Source: Actinomycetes bacterium
GTDB lineage: Bacteria; Actinomycetota; Humimicrobiia; Humimicrobiales; Humimicrobiaceae
Length of the DNA stretch: 11,192 nucleotides
NCBI GenBank assembly: GCA_030609215.1
Contig: JAUWCR010000016.1
Coordinates: 1-11,192, forward strand
Direction: 5' to 3'
Below, piece after piece: positions 7,415 through 11,192 of this stretch (position 1 is the first letter of the stretch; every line of letters begins with the position of its first letter). The translations under genes were made by a program, and so were the position numbers. The notes beneath the pieces were generated by a model. That model saw only the letters and a program-made list of their open reading frames with translations. It was not told the DNA's origin and did not search any database.

Positions 7415-8422
7415 ATGCCACTTGTAAATCTAAAACCATTTTTAGAAGATGCTAAGAAAAATAAGTACTGCCTTGGGTGTTTTAATGCTTTTAATATAGA
7501 GACACTTGAAGGAATAATTGAAGCTGCTGTAAATTTAAAAACTCCAGTTGTCTGTGCAGTGTATGAACCTCAACTTAAGTATAGCGATTTGGAGACTTTT
7601 TCAAATCTCGTAAAAGATATCTCAAATAAAGTAAATGTACCTGTAATTCTTCATTTAGATCATGCAGAGGAGATATCATTAATAATAAATGCAATAAAAT
7701 GTGGATTTACTTCACTTATGTTTGATGGACCACCATCTATAAGTTTTGAGGAAAAAATTAGACAAACCAAGAAAGTAGTTGAGATAGTCCATAGTGTTGG
7801 TTTAACTTTAGAATCTGAACTTGGATATATTACAAGAGTAGGTGAAGATGAGAAAGCTGCAAAAGAGAACATAGCAGATCCTAACCGGGCAGAAGAATTT
7901 GTTGAAAAAACAGGCGTAGATATTTTAGCTCCTGCTATAGGGTCAATACATGGTCTTGGTGAGCGAAAGGCTACCATAGATTTGGAACTGCTAAAAGAAA
8001 TTAAGTCTAAAACTGACTGCTACCTTTCTCTACACGGAGGCTCAGGCGTAGACGATAGCATAATAAGAGAGTCTATTGATATAGGAATAAACAAGGCATC
8101 TGTTTATACAAGAATATCAAATCTTGCAATAGAGAAAATGAAGGCGATACTTGGGAAGGATTCGCCGGACCTGTCATTAATAATGAACGAGGCAAGAGAG
8201 GGTTTTAGAGAGATGGTCGAAAATAGGCTGAATGTCTTTAGAAGTAAGAATATATGTTCATTTGAAACTAATGTTTGCAATATTTCTACATCTCCTAAAT
8301 ACAGTACTAACAGGGAAGGTGGAAAGATAAATAGGGATTTAGATACTAGAGATGATAATAGCTATGAAGAACTTGTTAAAAAGCTAACATCTGCAGTGAT
8401 TAAGAATATTAAGAATAAGTAG
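7415..8422 (+). CDS. Class II (zinc) ketose-bisphosphate aldolase with C-terminal helical tail
   Basis: A 335-residue aldolase of the GatY/KbaY/Fba class II family, expected to cleave a ketose 1-phosphate or 1,6-bisphosphate into dihydroxyacetone phosphate and an aldehyde. The catalytic set is intact: HLDHA with Asp82 (proton donor) and His83 (zinc), ESELG near 133-137, GSIHG with His179 (zinc), and SLHGGSG with His207 (zinc) plus the phosphate-binding glycines. These numbers nearly match GatY (82, 83, 180, 208). The usual KINI strand is replaced by KASVYT. The core ends near residue 275; a Ser/Asn/Asp-rich linker then leads to a helical tail described separately. GAGGGA (7399-7404) precedes the ATG by ten bases. 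It lies 49 bases after the second isomerase and 27 before a second aldolase, consistent with one operon. Confidence 0.9.
   Translation: MPLVNLKPFLEDAKKNKYCLGCFNAFNIETLEGIIEAAVNLKTPVVCAVYEPQLKYSDLETFSNLVKDISNKVNVPVILHLDHAEEISLIINAIKCGFTSLMFDGPPSISFEEKIRQTKKVVEIVHSVGLTLESELGYITRVGEDEKAAKENIADPNRAEEFVEKTGVDILAPAIGSIHGLGERKATIDLELLKEIKSKTDCYLSLHGGSGVDDSIIRESIDIGINKASVYTRISNLAIEKMKAILGKDSPDLSLIMNEAREGFREMVENRLNVFRSKNICSFETNVCNISTSPKYSTNREGGKINRDLDTRDDNSYEELVKKLTSAVIKNIKNK
8366..8419 (+). other. Encapsulation-peptide-like C-terminal helix of the first aldolase
   Basis: Residues 318-335 of the aldolase (EELVKKLTSAVIKNIKNK) form a predicted amphipathic helix, with Leu, Val, Leu, Val/Ile and Ile on one face and Lys/Glu/Asn on the other. 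It is separated from the barrel by about 40 low-complexity residues, absent from ordinary GatY or Fba proteins of 280-310 residues. This linker-plus-helix design is that of signals that route enzymes into bacterial microcompartments. The same pattern recurs at the end of the neighbouring aldolase. The targeting role is inference. Confidence 0.55.
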
Positions 8423-8449
8423 TTATAATAATTTGGGTGAAAAAATATT

Positions 8450-9487
8450 ATGTTTGTTCCAATAAAAATTATGTATGATTATGCTAGAGATAATAATTTC
8501 TGTGTTTCAAGATTTCTGGTAACTAATTTAGAGAGTGTGGAAGCAGCAGCCAGAGCTGCTGAAGCTACTAACTCACCCGTACTATTTGATGTATATCTTC
8601 CAATGATGGAAGACTCTTGCCTTGGTTGTCTTGAAGATATAGCAAAAAGATTTATCAATACCTCAAGTATTCCTGCAGGATTATGGTGTGATCATATAGA
8701 ATCTGTGGATGAATGTATTAAAGCAATAGATAGGGGATATGATGGAGTCATGATAGATCTTTCAAGGATTTCCTTTGAAGAGAATGTGAAGGGCTCTAAA
8801 ATAGTAGTTGATTATGCTCACAAGAAAGGAGTATTTGTTGAAGGTGAGGTAGGTGTAATAACAAAAGCTTCAGAAGATGCTAGCTCGGAAAGTGGTAGAG
8901 TAGTGGAAACTGACCCCAGAGAAGCAGAGGAGTATGTAAAAAGAACAGGTGTAGATGCTCTAGCTTTATCTATTGGGGTACAATCAGGTTTTTATAAGGG
9001 GGAGCCAGATATAAACTATAAATTGATAAAGGAGCTAAGCAAGTTAGATGTTCATTTATGTCTTCATGGTGCATCAGGATTGTCAAAGGAAATAGTAAGA
9101 AAATGTATTGATAACGGGATGCACAGTACAGGTTATGGAACGGATCCATTATTTGTATTCTTTAAAACCATAGATGAGATAAGGAGAAAAGAAGGCGAAA
9201 AATTTTTAGATACTTCAAAAATACTTATTCCAGCAAGAGATTCGCAACAAAAGGAAATTGAGGAAAAGATTAGTTATATTAAATCTAATAATAGAGGAAG
9301 AGAAATAATAAACATATATAAAAGCACTGTGGATTACAAAGGTTATAAAAGTGATGTTTCGTGTACCAATACAACTTCCAGTATAAATAATGCCAAGTGT
9401 AATATAAATAATAAGAACAATGATTTAGATAAGGTGGTAAAAGCTGTAACTAATGAGGTTCTTAGGCAATTAGGTTATAAAAAATGA
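8450..9487 (+). CDS. Second class II aldolase homologue, one zinc ligand missing, helical tail
   Basis: A 345-residue paralogue of the aldolase directly upstream, with the same fold but strongly diverged. WCDHIES keeps Asp81 and His82, EGEVG (131-135) is present, and LHGASG keeps His206. The second zinc histidine is gone: in the SIGVQSG segment (174-180), aligned with AIGSIHG of the upstream copy, Ser179 replaces it. GGSG has become GASG, and the following strand is STGYGTDP. It may be a structural or regulatory partner, or an aldolase-fold enzyme with different metal use. After about residue 265 comes an extension with an Asn/Ser/Lys-rich stretch and a terminal amphipathic helix. GGGTGA (8435-8440) lies nine bases upstream. 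Its stop overlaps the kinase start by ATGA, implying translational coupling. An in-frame ATG at 8471 is a less likely start, as the first ATG aligns with the upstream copy. Confidence 0.85.
   Translation: MFVPIKIMYDYARDNNFCVSRFLVTNLESVEAAARAAEATNSPVLFDVYLPMMEDSCLGCLEDIAKRFINTSSIPAGLWCDHIESVDECIKAIDRGYDGVMIDLSRISFEENVKGSKIVVDYAHKKGVFVEGEVGVITKASEDASSESGRVVETDPREAEEYVKRTGVDALALSIGVQSGFYKGEPDINYKLIKELSKLDVHLCLHGASGLSKEIVRKCIDNGMHSTGYGTDPLFVFFKTIDEIRRKEGEKFLDTSKILIPARDSQQKEIEEKISYIKSNNRGREIINIYKSTVDYKGYKSDVSCTNTTSSINNAKCNINNKNNDLDKVVKAVTNEVLRQLGYKK
9422..9484 (+). other. Encapsulation-peptide-like C-terminal helix of the second aldolase
   Basis: Residues 325-345 begin DLDKVVKAVTNEVLRQLG. The pattern L..VV..V...VL..LG is an amphipathic helix very like known microcompartment-targeting peptides. 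It aligns without gaps to the tail of the first aldolase (shared V-K, T, V and conservative L/V, I/L, K/R positions). It is preceded by an Asn-rich linker. Chance similarity is unlikely given that two paralogues with very different linkers keep the helix, but function is inferred. Confidence 0.6.
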
Positions 9488-10989
9488 GTTACATGGGTCT
9501 GGACATAGGAATAACAGGAACGAAAGCTGTTGTATTTTCAATTGATGGAAAAATACTGGCGAAATCTTACTGTGATTATGGAGATGGATATAAGAGAAAT
9601 TTAAGGCTAAAAGGAGAGCAGGATCCCACACATATTCTAGATGGAGTTAAAAAAGTTTTAAGTGAATGTAACACTTCAAATCTAAAGGATAAACCAAAAA
9701 CAATAGCAGTTTCTGTATCAGGAGATGATCTGTTTCCTGCAGACAGAAACGGAAACCCGCTTTTTAATGTTATAGCAGGATTTGATAGTAGAGGATTTGA
9801 ATATAGGGAATTTATTGCTGAGAAAATGGGTGGGGTTGAGAATTTATTTAATATTTCAGGCCAGAGGGTGGATACAGATATAGCTGCGCTTATAAGAATA
9901 TTATGGATGAAAAATAATATACCAGATGTATTTAAAAAAACATGGAAATTCTTATGCTGGGAGTCTTATATAAACCATTATCTTACAGGAAATGCAGTAA
10001 CTGATTATTCAAATGCAGCAAGGTATCTGACATTTGATATTAATGATAACTGCTGGTCAGAGAAAATACTTACCACATTTGATATTCCACCAGATACTAT
10101 GCCAGACGTCGTACTTTCTGGTACTACAATAGGAAAGATAAAAAAGGATGTGGCACAGGAACTAAATTTACCAAAAGATCTGGCAGTAGTTGCAGGTGGA
10201 TTAGACCAGGCTACTGCTGCACTTGGTGCAGGAATAGTAAGTGAAGGTATATTTTCTTTAGGTTTAGGAACAGTTTTATGCTCTCACTGGTTGGTTAAAG
10301 ATTTGAAGAAAATAAATACAATTGATTATGTATACTGTAATTATCTTATAAAAGATAGTTTTTTTGGACTGCTTGTAAATCTTAATGGCTGTAGTGTTGT
10401 AAACTGGTTTCTTGATAGTATTGCTGATAAGGAAAAAGATACTTATGAGGGTAATATATATGACTATTTTAATTCAAGTATTGAATCAAACCCATCAAAG
10501 CTTTTTTTCATGCCTCATTTTATAGGTGGACCAAATCCATATAATGACCCAAAATCTAAAGGGGTGATACTGGGATTAAATCTTAAAACAGAGAAAAAAG
10601 AAATTTTAAAAAGCATATATGAGGGACTAGCTTTTGATCTTAAGCTAAATTTTGATAACCTTCTTAAAAAAACAGGCTTTAGGATAAATGAGATAAGAGC
10701 TGTAGGCGGAGGATCAAGATCTAGAGTCTGGATTAAAATTTTAGCAAATATATTAAATATTAAATTTTCATTGCTAGAAATAGATGAAGGTGGTTGCTTA
10801 GCATGCGCTATGCTTGGAGCAGTTGCAGTAGGAGATTTTAAGGATACTTACGAAGCTGCGGGTAATTTTATAAAAATTAAAGAAAGTATTAATCCAGAAA
10901 GTAAAAAGGTGGAGTTATTTAGAGAAAAGTTTGATTATTATAAAGGAATATATTCTAAAGTAAAAGAGTTCAATGATTATTTAAAATAA
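9484..10989 (+). CDS. FGGY-family carbohydrate kinase
   Basis: A 501-residue ATP-dependent sugar or polyol kinase of the FGGY family (COG1070), expected to phosphorylate the ketose or related polyol for the aldolases. The N-terminal phosphate-1 motif GLDIGITGTK starts at residue 5. The SGDDLFPADRNGNPL segment and a following FDSRG are the substrate-side strands. GGLDQATAALGAG places the catalytic base at Asp241. SLGLGTV and AVGGGSRSRVW (406-416) are the nucleotide-binding elements of the second actin-like domain. Length and motif order are normal for FGGY. The start overlaps the preceding aldolase by 4 bases (ATGA). FGGY members include xylulose, fuculose, rhamnulose, erythritol and AI-2 (LsrK) kinases. 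The SG.D..PADR.G pattern and the neighbouring LsrF-like gene faintly suggest the LsrK side, but I do not assign a substrate. Confidence 0.93.
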   Translation: MSYMGLDIGITGTKAVVFSIDGKILAKSYCDYGDGYKRNLRLKGEQDPTHILDGVKKVLSECNTSNLKDKPKTIAVSVSGDDLFPADRNGNPLFNVIAGFDSRGFEYREFIAEKMGGVENLFNISGQRVDTDIAALIRILWMKNNIPDVFKKTWKFLCWESYINHYLTGNAVTDYSNAARYLTFDINDNCWSEKILTTFDIPPDTMPDVVLSGTTIGKIKKDVAQELNLPKDLAVVAGGLDQATAALGAGIVSEGIFSLGLGTVLCSHWLVKDLKKINTIDYVYCNYLIKDSFFGLLVNLNGCSVVNWFLDSIADKEKDTYEGNIYDYFNSSIESNPSKLFFMPHFIGGPNPYNDPKSKGVILGLNLKTEKKEILKSIYEGLAFDLKLNFDNLLKKTGFRINEIRAVGGGSRSRVWIKILANILNIKFSLLEIDEGGCLACAMLGAVAVGDFKDTYEAAGNFIKIKESINPESKKVELFREKFDYYKGIYSKVKEFNDYLK

Positions 10990-11018
10990 ATTTTTTATTA
11001 TACTAAAAAGGAAATAAA

Positions 11019-11192
11019 ATGACTGAAACTGGAAAGACAATAAGGTTAAAGCGAATATTTGATGAAAATGGAAAAGCAGTTATTTTTGCTGCGGTCCACA
11101 ATATGACTTCTATAGATCCCTTCCAGGGGCAGATTAATGTTGAAAAGAGTATTGAAGAATCTGTAGCTGGAGGCGCAACTGCTCAGGTTATA
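11019..11192 (+). CDS. DhnA/LsrF-type class I aldolase, 3' end cut by window
   Basis: The first 58 codons of a gene that runs off the window. The sequence KTIRLKRIFDENGKAV matches the N-terminus of the DhnA-type class I aldolases (COG1830: archaeal FbaB, ADH synthase MJ0400 and LsrF), which use a Schiff-base lysine later in the barrel, outside this window. Where most members have a DHG motif after the first beta strand, this one has AAVHNM: the Asp is Val and the Gly is Asn, with the His kept. DPFQGQ then occupies the usual GP.xG loop, and ESVAGGATAQVI the next helix-strand. AAAGGA (11007-11012) lies six bases before the ATG. It is 29 bases after the kinase and evidently in the same operon. 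It could act on the product of the kinase as LsrF does, or be a sugar-phosphate aldolase. Confidence 0.75.
   Translation, partial: MTETGKTIRLKRIFDENGKAVIFAAVHNMTSIDPFQGQINVEKSIEESVAGGATAQVI

Noticed and set aside
9358..9421. Asn/Ser-rich stretch of the second aldolase as a frameshift artefact
   Set aside because: The frame continues cleanly into a helix that matches the tail of the neighbouring aldolase, so the stretch is best read as a linker.
1..11192. CRISPR arrays, tRNA or rRNA genes, insertion sequences, phage attachment sites
   Set aside because: Looked for on both strands; no regular repeat-spacer pattern, cloverleaf, transposase or flanking repeats were seen.

Overview
The window is AT-rich (about one third G+C by eye) and every supported gene lies on the + strand with short gaps, so it reads as one long transcription unit or a few overlapping ones. 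Low GC, a Gram-positive-like lipoprotein and strong AAGGAGG ribosome binding sites suggest an anaerobic, Firmicutes-like or candidate-phylum bacterium. The combination of a Pot-type transporter, a pyrrolysine-free MttB homologue and sugar kinase/isomerase/aldolase genes recalls Atribacterota or Clostridia. That placement is inference; no rRNA or marker gene is present.

Region 1 (1-2760) is the end of a spermidine/putrescine-type ABC importer: the 3' part of a PotB-like permease, a complete PotC-like permease and a PotD-like lipoprotein. The 248-base gap before the lipoprotein gene is structured, with two perfect 11-base anti-Shine-Dalgarno matches, a possible tiny leader reading frame and a 14-bp hairpin. 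A GC-rich 12-bp stem-loop follows the lipoprotein gene.

Region 2 (2847-7365) holds two different members of the L-fucose isomerase-like family on either side of an MttB-superfamily (trimethylamine methyltransferase-like) gene. That gene reads through without an internal amber codon.

Region 3 (7415-11192) is a compact sugar-phosphate block: two tandem class II (GatY/KbaY/Fba type) aldolases, an FGGY carbohydrate kinase overlapping the second aldolase by 4 bases, and the 5' end of a DhnA/LsrF-type class I aldolase cut by the window end. Isomerase, kinase and aldolase together fit uptake or salvage of a sugar or polyol: isomerise to a ketose, phosphorylate, then cleave to a C3 phosphate plus an aldehyde.

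The most striking signal is that both class II aldolases carry a low-complexity linker and a C-terminal amphipathic helix, and the two helices resemble each other. This is the architecture of bacterial-microcompartment encapsulation peptides. No shell protein is in the window, so a microcompartment is a prediction that flanking sequence can settle. The second aldolase also lacks one of the three zinc-binding histidines, so the pair may be a catalytic plus a divergent subunit.
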